Shown here one piece after another: positions 1 to 5,717 of a stretch of DNA of 8,674 nt. Within the stretch, counting starts at the first letter, position 1. Each line of letters begins with the position of its first letter. The stretch is from an uncultured Planctomycetaceae bacterium. GTDB taxonomy: Bacteria; Planctomycetota; Planctomycetia; Pirellulales; Lacipirellulaceae. A program made the position numbers and the translations under genes. The DNA lies in NCBI GenBank assembly GCA_937860165.1, contig CALMBE010000230.1, forward strand, positions 1 through 8,674, read 5' to 3'. The notes under the pieces are model-generated. The model did no database searches and was not told the DNA's origin. It saw only the letters and a list, made by a program, of their open reading frames with translations.

Positions 1-35
1 CGCCGGAGTACCAGCGTGGGCATGGCACCCCAAAG
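1..35. repeat. Partial dispersed palindromic repeat cut by window edge
   Basis: The reverse complement of these bases matches 7622-7656 with a single difference near base 20. It contains the GGAGTACC core and the CATGGCACCCC end seen in the large palindromic element at 7604-7745. Only one half-unit is present because the window begins inside it. After about base 35 the similarity ends, and the 15-bp terminal repeat of the other copy is not found here. Confidence 0.75.
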
Positions 36-108
36 TGAAAAAGTGATCGGCCCTGACGCCGCTGGAATCATAATTGCATTTCTTGAATTGTTCAAGGACA
101 ATGGAACT

Positions 109-357
109 ATGAACGCCGATGCTCCCAACATTCTTGAAGCCGCACTAAACCTTTCGGATTCCGACCGTGCGGCAATCGCATTTCAGCTTTTGGGTAGCCT
201 CAAGCCTCCGCGAGTATTTGATGCGGAAGATAGCCAGCTTCACTCTGAAATCTCTCAAAGACTGTCGGCCTATGATTCCGGTACGAGCCAGGCAGCCACT
301 TTAGACGAAATGGACTCGCGAATCCGAGCGGCGATCTCTCCAGGAAAATCTTCGTGA
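109..357 (+). CDS. Type II antitoxin, addiction-module (Unstab_antitox-like) family
   Basis: An 82-residue protein, likely the labile antitoxin that binds and neutralises the toxin encoded immediately downstream. The N-terminus (ILEAALNLSDSDRAAIAFQLLGSL) resembles the LeAAL-LsxxERaxLaxxLlxSL pattern of the small planctomycete and proteobacterial addiction-module antitoxins (Pfam Unstab_antitox type). The middle has the family's spaced Glu/Arg pattern (EISQRLSAYDSG). The ATG at 109 is chosen because AAGGA at 94-98 lies 10 nt upstream. The in-frame ATG at 16 would start inside the dispersed repeat. A CATAAT at 69-74 could be a -10 box, but no -35 is evident. The stop overlaps the toxin start by 4 nt (GTGA), as expected for a co-translated TA pair. 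Family assignment is by pattern recognition only. Confidence 0.8.
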   Translation: MNADAPNILEAALNLSDSDRAAIAFQLLGSLKPPRVFDAEDSQLHSEISQRLSAYDSGTSQAATLDEMDSRIRAAISPGKSS

Positions 358-656
358 AGATTCGCGTCCTCCCTGAAGCCGAGGCAGAAATACTTGCTGC
401 GGTCCTTTGGTATGAGGAGCGGCAAGCTGGATTGGGAGTGGATTTCTACGATTCTATTCTTGCCGCGATTAAAGCCATCGGCGACAATCCCCGACGATTC
501 CCTCGTTACGAAATCTCCGTCGGTTTGCGAGATTTGCAGCGGGCCATTGTAAAACGGTTTCCCTATCTAGTGATATTTGAAGTCCGAGAAGATTTGCTCT
601 TAATTATTGCCATTGCACATTCGAGTCGTTTGCCCGGCTATTGGTCCGATCGCTGA
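354..656 (+). CDS. RelE/ParE-family toxin
   Basis: A 100-residue basic protein with the compact RelE/ParE layout. It has an N-terminal strand (MKIRVLPEAEAEI), a helical hairpin with WYEERQAGLG, the segment NPRRFPRY, then the C-terminal sheet RFPYLVIFEV and IIAIAHSSRLPGYW, ending in a conserved-looking Arg. In the family such proteins either cleave ribosome-bound mRNA (RelE) or inhibit gyrase (ParE), and the sequence alone does not decide which. The start is GTG at 354, preceded by AGGA at 342-345 (8 nt spacing), and it overlaps the antitoxin stop. The antitoxin-first order with translational coupling is typical. Length is normal and no truncation is seen. Confidence 0.85.
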   Translation: MKIRVLPEAEAEILAAVLWYEERQAGLGVDFYDSILAAIKAIGDNPRRFPRYEISVGLRDLQRAIVKRFPYLVIFEVREDLLLIIAIAHSSRLPGYWSDR

Positions 657-661
657 TTGCA

Positions 662-802
662 CGTAGGCCGGAACAAGGTACCCCGCAGTTCCGGCAGAGC
701 ACACCTGAAGGCGCGAGTTTCGAGAAAAGAGGGGAAAAGAAATTAACTCGCGCCTTTTATCTAAAATTGCCGGAACTTCGGAATACCTTGCTCCGGCCTA
801 CG
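662..802. repeat. 141-bp nested palindromic element (three concentric inverted repeats)
   Basis: Three pairs of arms nest around one centre. The outer arms are 662-680 and 784-802 (19 bp, one mismatch; CGTAGGCCGGAACAAGGTA type). The middle arms are 688-696 and 768-776 (9 bp, perfect, GTTCCGGCA/TGCCGGAAC). The inner arms are 710-719 and 745-754 (10 bp, perfect, GGCGCGAGTT/AACTCGCGCC). The central 25 bases are A/G rich. Either strand as RNA would fold into a long interrupted hairpin. It lies between the toxin stop and the peptidase promoter, so it may also act as a terminator for the TA pair, although no U-tract follows. It resembles a non-autonomous palindromic repeat (MITE/REP-like). Confidence 0.85.
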
Positions 803-827
803 AATTAGACTTTCCGGTCGTTTACTA

Positions 828-847
828 ACTGTTATTATCTTAACAGT
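828..847 (+). promoter_or_regulatory. Putative promoter with overlapping dyad upstream of the metallopeptidase
   Basis: ACTGTT at 828-833 and AACAGT at 842-847 form a perfect 6-bp dyad with an 8-nt A/T-rich spacer. TATTAT at 833-838 inside the dyad is one base from a consensus -10 box. The hexamer 16 nt upstream (TTTCCG) is a poor -35. The dyad over a possible -10 could be a repressor site, or simply a small hairpin. It lies about 35-50 nt ahead of the ATG at 881. Confidence 0.3.
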
Positions 848-880
848 ATTCTGCTGAATAGTTTGCTCAGGAGCCCTACC

Positions 881-2578
881 ATGACCTATTCCTATTCCTC
901 TCTTTTTCTCCTCTTTGCCCTCGGCTTCCTGTGGCCGCAGGGTAATCTCCCGCAGGCTCGCGCCCAGGAAGATACCACCACGGCCGCACAGGAGTTCATC
1001 CGCAAGTACGAAACCACGGTCGTGCCGCTGGAGATCTCTGTCAACAGGGCGTGGTGGAATGCCAACACCTCGGGGAGCGACGCAGACTTTGCGGCGAAAG
1101 AAGCCCTCGACAAGCAGATGAACGAGTTGCTCTCCTCGAAGGAGGACTACGCACTCCTCAAGACAATTCAAGCCGGCAAGATTGCCGATCCCCAAGTCGC
1201 TCGCCAGATCGACATTTTGGTCCTCACCTATCTCAATCGCCAAGGTGATTTGGCTCTCCTAAATCGCATGTCGGCCAAGGCCAATGAGATCGAGAAGAAA
1301 TTCAATGCGTTCCGCGCGACCGTCGGCGAAAAGTCGCTCGCCGATAGCCAGATCCGCGACTTGCTCCTCAAGTCGACCGACTCCGCCGAACGCCAACAAG
1401 TCTGGGAAGCCTGTAAACTCGTCGGTGCCCAGGTCGAGGGCGATCTGCGGGAACTGGTCCAGATGCGGAACGAACTTGCCCACAAATTGGACTTCAAGAA
1501 CTATCATGCGATGCAGCTTGCCATCAACGAACAAGACCCAGCGGCAGTCCTCGCACTGTTCGACGAGTTAGATCAACTCACCCGTCAGCCGTTTGCCGAT
1601 GCCAAGGCCCAGATCGACACGGCACTCGCCAAACTCTACGGCGTGGAAGTTTCTCAACTCGAACCGTGGCACTATCAAGACCCCTTTTTCCAAGAACCCC
1701 CGGCTGTATACGAAGTGGATGTCAACGCCCCGTTTGCCAAAGCGGATATCTTGAAGATTTGTAAAGAGTTTTACACCGGCATCGGCTTGCCCATCGATGA
1801 CGTCATCGAGCGGAGCGATCTCTACGAGAAACCCAAGAAAAGCCCCCACGCCTTTTGCACCGATATCGACCGCACGGGCGATGTCCGTGTGCTGGCCAAC
1901 ATCGTCCTCAACGAATATTGGATGAGCACGATGCTCCACGAGTTGGGCCACTCGGTGTACACAAGCAAGTTTATCCCGATGGAATTGCCGTATCTCTTGA
2001 GAATCAATTCGCACATTCTCACGACCGAGGGGATCGCGATGATGTTCGAGCGATTCGCCACCGACCCCGACTGGCTCAAGGCCTACGGTGTGAACGTCGA
2101 CGACCCCGCCAGCTATCGGGCCGCCAGCCACCGCATGCGTCGTGACAAACTGCTGATCTTCTCGCGGTGGTGTCAGGTGATGTTGCGTTTTGAGATGGCG
2201 ATGTACGACGATCCCGACCAAGATCTCAATAAGCTCTGGTGGGACTTGGTTGAAAAGTATCAAGGCATGAAACGTCCCGCTGGTCGCAGTGCGCCCGACT
2301 TTGCCAGCAAGATTCACATCGTAACGGCACCCTGCTATTACCACAACTACATAATGGGTGAGCTCTTCGCCTGCCAAGTCCACGCCGCGATTGCCCGCGA
2401 TTTGCAGCTCCCCGGCAAAGCCGCCACGGCCATCTACACACAGGAGCCCCGCGTGGGCAAATTCATGCAAGAAAAAATTCTCGACCCCGGGGCATTCTTA
2501 CCATGGAACGACCTCACAAAACATGCCACGGGAGAAACGCTCAACGCCAAGGCGTTCGCCGCAGAGTTTGGGGAGTGA
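881..2578 (+). CDS. Secreted M2/M3-like zinc metallopeptidase (peptidyl-dipeptidase-like)
   Basis: A 565-residue exported protease. Residues 1-28 form a Sec signal peptide: a hydrophobic stretch SSLFLLFALGFLW, then ARA before Gln29. The zinc site is HELGH at 353-357 (ligands His353 and His357, catalytic Glu354), with a third ligand probably Glu383 in TTEGIAMMFE. Downstream, KIH (His479) followed by APCYYHNYIMGELFACQ resembles the KFH...FHEALCQ substrate-binding region of angiotensin-converting enzymes, favouring M2 over M3. The N-terminal 330 residues are mostly helical, as in these clam-shaped peptidases. Expected role: cleaving short peptides from oligopeptides outside the cytoplasm. ATG 881 is preferred over TTG 863 because AGGAG at 869-873 sits 7 nt upstream and the signal peptide then begins properly. 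No protease partner genes are adjacent. The exact subfamily and substrate are uncertain. Confidence 0.88.
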   Translation: MTYSYSSLFLLFALGFLWPQGNLPQARAQEDTTTAAQEFIRKYETTVVPLEISVNRAWWNANTSGSDADFAAKEALDKQMNELLSSKEDYALLKTIQAGKIADPQVARQIDILVLTYLNRQGDLALLNRMSAKANEIEKKFNAFRATVGEKSLADSQIRDLLLKSTDSAERQQVWEACKLVGAQVEGDLRELVQMRNELAHKLDFKNYHAMQLAINEQDPAAVLALFDELDQLTRQPFADAKAQIDTALAKLYGVEVSQLEPWHYQDPFFQEPPAVYEVDVNAPFAKADILKICKEFYTGIGLPIDDVIERSDLYEKPKKSPHAFCTDIDRTGDVRVLANIVLNEYWMSTMLHELGHSVYTSKFIPMELPYLLRINSHILTTEGIAMMFERFATDPDWLKAYGVNVDDPASYRAASHRMRRDKLLIFSRWCQVMLRFEMAMYDDPDQDLNKLWWDLVEKYQGMKRPAGRSAPDFASKIHIVTAPCYYHNYIMGELFACQVHAAIARDLQLPGKAATAIYTQEPRVGKFMQEKILDPGAFLPWNDLTKHATGETLNAKAFAAEFGE

Positions 2579-2587
2579 ATCGTCATT

Positions 2588-2613
2588 CCCGTCCTTCCCT
2601 CCCGTCCTTCCCG
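2588..2613. repeat. 13-bp tandem duplication beside GC-rich repeat copy A
   Basis: CCCGTCCTTCCC plus one base occurs twice in direct tandem (2588-2600 and 2601-2613, differing only in the last base). The second unit runs into the GC-rich palindromic repeat at 2608. It probably arose by slippage at the edge of that repeat. Confidence 0.7.
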
Positions 2614-2654
2614 CGCAGAGCTTGCCCCTCGCGGAGGCGGGGGCGGGAATCCAG
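2608..2654 (+). repeat. GC-rich dispersed hairpin repeat, copy A
   Basis: These 47 bp are the exact reverse complement of 3433-3479 (copy B), and the core matches the shorter copy C at 5650-5685. The ends TTCCCGC (2608-2614) and GCGGGAA (2643-2649) pair as a 7-bp stem. The ATTCCCGC...GCGGGAAT style is that of short dispersed repeats seen in many bacterial genomes. It lies about 30 nt after the metallopeptidase stop, where it could act as an mRNA 3' end or terminator. No T-run follows. Confidence 0.9.
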
Positions 2655-2667
2655 ATTGATTGGCACC

Positions 2668-2709
2668 ATGAAGCAACCTGCGGTCTATATTCTCGCTAGT
2701 GAGCGATAG
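2668..2709 (+). pseudogene. Remnant of a GIY-YIG nuclease gene (first 13 codons)
   Basis: ATG at 2668 opens a 13-codon frame reading MKQPAVYILASER and then TAG. From memory of the family, small GIY-YIG (UvrC-N/URI-domain) proteins commonly begin MKQPAVYILAS(K/R)RNGTLY(V/I)G, where VYIL is the start of the GIY strand. Here the frame ends right after the point where NGTLY would follow, and no continuation is visible downstream in any frame that I can recognise. Such genes are often found beside ATTCCCGC-type repeats, and this scar sits 14 bp from copy A. I read it as the 5' end of a deleted or recombined gene. A chance 13-residue match is the main alternative. Confidence 0.6.
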
Positions 2710-2755
2710 CCCACCACTTTCGCGGACAGCGGCGGGGTCGCGGGTGAGTTGATAC

Positions 2756-3079
2756 TCAAGCCAGGTCGTCGAAGACCAAGGCATCTTGGGAGGTATGCCG
2801 TACCCGAAAGATGACTACGGTGTTGCCGTCGATCCCAAAAACAATGCGATGAGTCCGTCGCCGGCCAGTCCCGAAAAGGAATTGTCGAACTCCAGATGCT
2901 TGAAGATCGGCTTCTGGCGCTAAGGAACAACGCTGGGGATGCTCCTGCAACAGGGCAATCGAATTGTGAATCGCCAAATACCACCGCGTGGCTTGATCTC
3001 GGGAGCGGTTTTCTGCCCACCAATCGTAAGCTTCCTGGATATCCCGACTGGCAGGTCCGGTGATTACGATTCGGTACAT
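2756..3079 (-). CDS. RelE/ParE-family toxin (second TA module)
   Basis: A 107-residue protein with the RelE/ParE toxin signature. It begins MYRIVITGPASRDIQEAYDWW, has a central helical segment with LAIHNSIALLQEHPQRC, then the sheet region FLFGTGRRRTHRIVFGI and a C-terminal strand VVIFRVRHTSQD. The Arg-rich GRRRTHR and the RVRH segment are where family members carry their RNA- or target-contacting residues. The ATG at 3079 follows the antitoxin stop with no gap (TAAATG), so the two are translated together. It is not closely similar to the toxin at 354-656, so this is not a duplication. Whether it acts on mRNA or gyrase cannot be told. Confidence 0.82.
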   Translation of the reverse strand: MYRIVITGPASRDIQEAYDWWAENRSRDQATRWYLAIHNSIALLQEHPQRCSLAPEADLQASGVRQFLFGTGRRRTHRIVFGIDGNTVVIFRVRHTSQDALVFDDLA

Positions 3080-3316
3080 TTAGCAGTCTGCCGAGATACC
3101 ATTGCTGCTGCGAAACTGGCGATCAAACGCATCCCAATCTTGCACGTTACCAGCATGCCAGGCATCGATGCCTTCCTGAATGGCCGCGCGCTCTTGGTCG
3201 AGCCGATCAAGCGAATCCAGCGCCTTGCGGATGACCTCCACTTCATTGGCACCATAACCGGTAGCAGTACGCTGTTGCACTCGGTCGATGAGGTCTTGAG
3301 GTAAATCGATTTGCAT
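3080..3316 (-). CDS. Antitoxin, ParD-like ribbon-helix-helix type
   Basis: A 78-residue protein directly upstream of the RelE/ParE toxin and almost certainly its antitoxin. The N-terminus MQIDLPQDLIDRVQQ, then NEVEVIRKALDSL, fits a ribbon-helix-helix DNA-binding fold: one beta strand followed by two helices. The C-terminal half (AIQEGIDAWHAGNVQDWDAFD) resembles the toxin-wrapping tail of ParD-like proteins. ATG at 3316 is supported by AGGAG (complement of 3323-3327) 6 nt upstream. RHH antitoxins usually repress their own promoter. The -10-like TAAAAT just upstream leaves a very short leader. The cassette lies between inverted repeats A and B. Confidence 0.78.
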   Translation of the reverse strand: MQIDLPQDLIDRVQQRTATGYGANEVEVIRKALDSLDRLDQERAAIQEGIDAWHAGNVQDWDAFDRQFRSSNGISADC

Positions 3317-3334
3317 AGGGAACTCCTACGTCGC

Positions 3335-3340
3335 ATTTTA
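3335..3340 (-). promoter_or_regulatory. Putative -10 box of the second TA module
   Basis: Read on the minus strand this is TAAAAT, one base from the consensus, 18 nt upstream of the antitoxin ATG. Transcription starting about 7 nt further on would leave a leader just long enough for the AGGAG site. No convincing -35 hexamer is present at 16-18 nt spacing. Confidence 0.3.
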
Positions 3341-3432
3341 CCATGGTGTTGCTGATCGAGGTAGCTTATTGTGGCCGGTTATTCAATGAACTGTCATTCC
3401 TGAAGAGGCTGGAATTGCGGGAGGATTGACTG

Positions 3433-3479
3433 CTGGATTCCCGCCCCCGCCTCCGCGAGGGGCAAGCTCTGCGCGGGAA
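3433..3479 (-). repeat. GC-rich dispersed hairpin repeat, copy B
   Basis: A perfect 47-bp inverted copy of 2608-2654. The flank also keeps some likeness: beyond the core both read CATTCCCGTCCT in the same relative direction (near 2584-2595, and on the minus strand near 3512-3523). It lies between the TA antitoxin promoter and the 3' end of the SecA-like gene, downstream of the latter, and could fold in its 3' untranslated RNA. Confidence 0.9.
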
Positions 3480-3538
3480 TGACGGAAAGTGGGCAGGAGT
3501 AATGGAAAGAGGACGGGAATGTCGGGAGGGCCAATCCC

Positions 3539-5488
3539 TTACCCTGGAGTATCCAGATACGGGTCCTGCCCCATCGCGCGTTGCACCTTTTGCCGTTCCT
3601 TCTCGTGATAGAGCATGATCTTGCGGTCGCGGAAGTGGCGGTGCTCGACGCGGCGCTGGGCCTTGCGGAACATGGACTCCAACCCGTTTATCGGGCCCGT
3701 CGATTTGAGACCCGTTGCCTTGAGGCGCTCCGCTTTCTTGGGGCCGAAACCCAAAAGTAAAATTTCATCGTCCAAGGCGAGAAACTGCCGGTACGTGCCG
3801 GGGTCTCCCTGGCGACCGCAGCGACCGATTAACTGCCGATCGATCCGCTGGGCCTCGTGCAACTCGGTGCAGATCACATGCAACCCGCCGATCTCCTTGA
3901 CCCCTTCGCCGAGTCGGATATCGGTACCGCGGCCTGCCATGTTGGTGGCCACGGTGATTTTGCCCTGTTGCCCCGCTTGGGCGACAATCTCCGCCTCGCG
4001 GGCCACATGCCGAGCGTTGAGGATCACTGGCTCGACGCCCCGCGCGACCAGCAGATCGGCAAGCAGTTCACTCTTATCGATCGATCGCGTGCCGATCAAC
4101 ACCGGCCGGCCTAGTTGGTGTTGTGCGAGTGCTTCGTCGGCGACTGCGTTCCATTTTTGATCCTTTGTGCCGTAGATCAAAGTGGGAACCTGCCTCCGAA
4201 TGGGGGGGCGATTCGTGGGAATCTGGTAGACATGCACTTGATAGATTTTTTTGAGCTCCCCGCGACTCGACGACGCCGTGCCCGTCATGCCCCCCAACCG
4301 TGCGTACCTCAGAAAAAGGTCCTGGATGGTGATCCGTGCCGCCTGGTTCGTGGCAAAGGTAATCTCAACCCCTTCTTTGGCCTCGATGGCCTGGTGGATC
4401 CCGGCCCGCCACTTCCGTCCCTCGGCCATGCGGCCCGTGAATTCGTCGACGATTACAATCTCGCCATCCCGCACCACATAGTGCCGATCCAGAAACATTT
4501 CGCGTTCGACTTTCAGGGCACGGGTAACGTATTCGTAGATCGCCGACAGTTGCAACCGATCCATCGCCCCGGGTCTTTCCAACATCCGGACGGTTTGCCG
4601 ACCGGCCAGCGACAACTCGACCGAACGGTCGTCGTGGTCATACTCGTAGTGTTCGTTCTCGATAAACTTACAGGTATTCTCGGCAGCCCAGTGATAGGCC
4701 TCGGCGGCGATTTTTTCATCCTCGCCGGGCAACGCACTAATAATCAGTGGGGTACGTGCTTCGTCGATGAGAATGCTGTCGGCTTCGTCGACGAGCATGA
4801 AGTGCAAACCACGTTGCACGGGCTGGTCCTGTGCTGCTCCATTGGCAGCACCGAGCATCTTCCCAAACAGATCTTGATTTCCTTCACCAAGCGTGCGCAG
4901 CAAAAGTCGATCTCGCAAAAAATCAAAACCCATCTCATTCGCCGTGCCGTAGGTTACGTCGCAGGCGTATGCTTTGCGACGCTCGGGCTGGGGCTGTTGG
5001 CCCTGAATGACGCCGACGGTCATCCCGAGTGCCGAGTAGACGGACTTCATCAGCTCGGCATCGCGATTGGCGAGGTAATCATTCACGGTCGCCAGGTGGG
5101 CCCCCTTGCCCTCGAGTGCAGCTAGATAAAGTGGCAACGTGGCAGTGAGCGTTTTGCCTTCGCCGGTCTGCATCTCGACAGTCGACCGGTGGTGAATCGC
5201 CGCGCCACCCATGATCTGCACATCGAAATGCCGCATGTTCAATTTGCGGCGCCCCGCTTCTCGCACGAGTGCAAAGGCCTCGACGAGCAAAGAATCCAAG
5301 GGCTCACCGCTGCGGACTCGGTATCGTAGCCCCAGGCTAGTCTTGCGGAGATCGTAGTCGGACAGGGCTTGCTGGGCGGGTTCCAAGGAAGCAACCTGGG
5401 AGACACAGGCTGCGCAGCGGGCCAGCGTGTCACCCAACTTGGCTCGAATGCTGCTACCGATTCCGCTGGGGATTCTTGTCACGCTCAA
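3539..5488 (-). CDS. SecA-like translocase ATPase, short form lacking the C-terminal translocation domains
   Basis: A 649-residue DEAD-type motor of the SecA family, expected to couple ATP hydrolysis to protein export at the inner membrane. Visible are Walker A QTGEGKT (107-113), TPLII-type preprotein cross-linking region entry after VDEADSILIDEARTP (233-247), DEFTGRMAEGRKW (348-360), GGMTGTA (399-405), ATNMAGRGTDI (514-524) and IGRCGRQGDPG (554-564). The last part (FRKAQRRVEHRHFRDRKIMLYHEKERQKVQ) matches the first half of the SecA helical-scaffold helix ([21 protein letters not shown] type), and the protein then ends. The helical wing domain, two-helix finger, C-terminal linker and zinc-binding tail are absent. 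E. coli SecA is about 900 residues. An in-frame TAG directly precedes the TTG at 5488, so the start is this TTG or the GTG at 5482. No good ribosome site is seen. This is probably an accessory SecA rather than the housekeeping one, and its partner is unknown. Confidence 0.9.
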   Translation of the reverse strand: MSVTRIPSGIGSSIRAKLGDTLARCAACVSQVASLEPAQQALSDYDLRKTSLGLRYRVRSGEPLDSLLVEAFALVREAGRRKLNMRHFDVQIMGGAAIHHRSTVEMQTGEGKTLTATLPLYLAALEGKGAHLATVNDYLANRDAELMKSVYSALGMTVGVIQGQQPQPERRKAYACDVTYGTANEMGFDFLRDRLLLRTLGEGNQDLFGKMLGAANGAAQDQPVQRGLHFMLVDEADSILIDEARTPLIISALPGEDEKIAAEAYHWAAENTCKFIENEHYEYDHDDRSVELSLAGRQTVRMLERPGAMDRLQLSAIYEYVTRALKVEREMFLDRHYVVRDGEIVIVDEFTGRMAEGRKWRAGIHQAIEAKEGVEITFATNQAARITIQDLFLRYARLGGMTGTASSSRGELKKIYQVHVYQIPTNRPPIRRQVPTLIYGTKDQKWNAVADEALAQHQLGRPVLIGTRSIDKSELLADLLVARGVEPVILNARHVAREAEIVAQAGQQGKITVATNMAGRGTDIRLGEGVKEIGGLHVICTELHEAQRIDRQLIGRCGRQGDPGTYRQFLALDDEILLLGFGPKKAERLKATGLKSTGPINGLESMFRKAQRRVEHRHFRDRKIMLYHEKERQKVQRAMGQDPYLDTPG

Positions 5489-5544
5489 CTACCGACAGAA
5501 GTGCCTAGGGTTCGGCGGCGCGCGATCGCACACGCCCTCGCCCC

Positions 5545-5572
5545 ATCATACCGCAGCTTCGGTGATTGAGAA
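5545..5572 (-). promoter_or_regulatory. Weak candidate promoter for the SecA-like gene
   Basis: On the minus strand TTCTCA (complement of 5567-5572) and TATGAT (complement of 5545-5550) are 16 nt apart, matching the -35 and -10 consensus at 4 of 6 and 5 of 6 positions. This would give a leader of about 50 nt before the TTG at 5488. It is based on consensus matching only. Confidence 0.28.
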
Positions 5573-5649
5573 TGCCCGGGTTGTTGCTGGACAGGGCCGA
5601 TCAGTTATTCAATTTGTCATTGGAATCAAGCCGATCCCAGGTAGATTCG

Positions 5650-5685
5650 TCATCCCCGCGAGGGGCAAGCTCTGCGCGGGAATGA
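5650..5685. repeat. GC-rich dispersed hairpin repeat, copy C (short form)
   Basis: The sequence 5656-5686 is identical to 3453-3483 of copy B and its flank, so this is the same repeat family without the GGAGGCGGGGGC insertion arm. TCATCCCCGCG (5650-5660) pairs with CGCGGGAATGA (5675-5685) as an 11-bp stem with one wobble or mismatch and a 14-nt loop. It lies about 30 nt downstream of the lipoprotein stop, so on the minus strand it may serve as a 3' hairpin or weak terminator. Confidence 0.85.
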
Positions 5686-5717
5686 CAACTGGGGTGAACC
5701 CAATCCGATCGTCGCTG

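Noticed and set aside
16..108. Longer start for the first antitoxin (ATG at 16)
   Set aside because: The extra 31 residues begin inside a dispersed repeat and do not resemble the family, whereas ATG 109 has a good ribosome binding site.
1568..2470. 300-codon open frame on the minus strand
   Set aside because: It lies wholly antisense to the metallopeptidase, whose motifs and signal peptide are clear. The antisense protein shows no recognisable domain.
2608..2654. Classical intrinsic terminator after the peptidase gene
   Set aside because: The hairpin is stable but no T-run follows, and identical copies elsewhere show it to be a dispersed repeat. A terminator role is only possible.
2503..2709. 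68-codon open frame ending in the GIY-YIG-like segment
   Set aside because: Only the last 13 codons from ATG 2668 look like a protein start; the upstream part overlaps the peptidase gene and the hairpin repeat.
4115..5125. 336-codon open frame on the plus strand
   Set aside because: Antisense to the SecA-like gene and explained by GC-rich codon structure; no family features.
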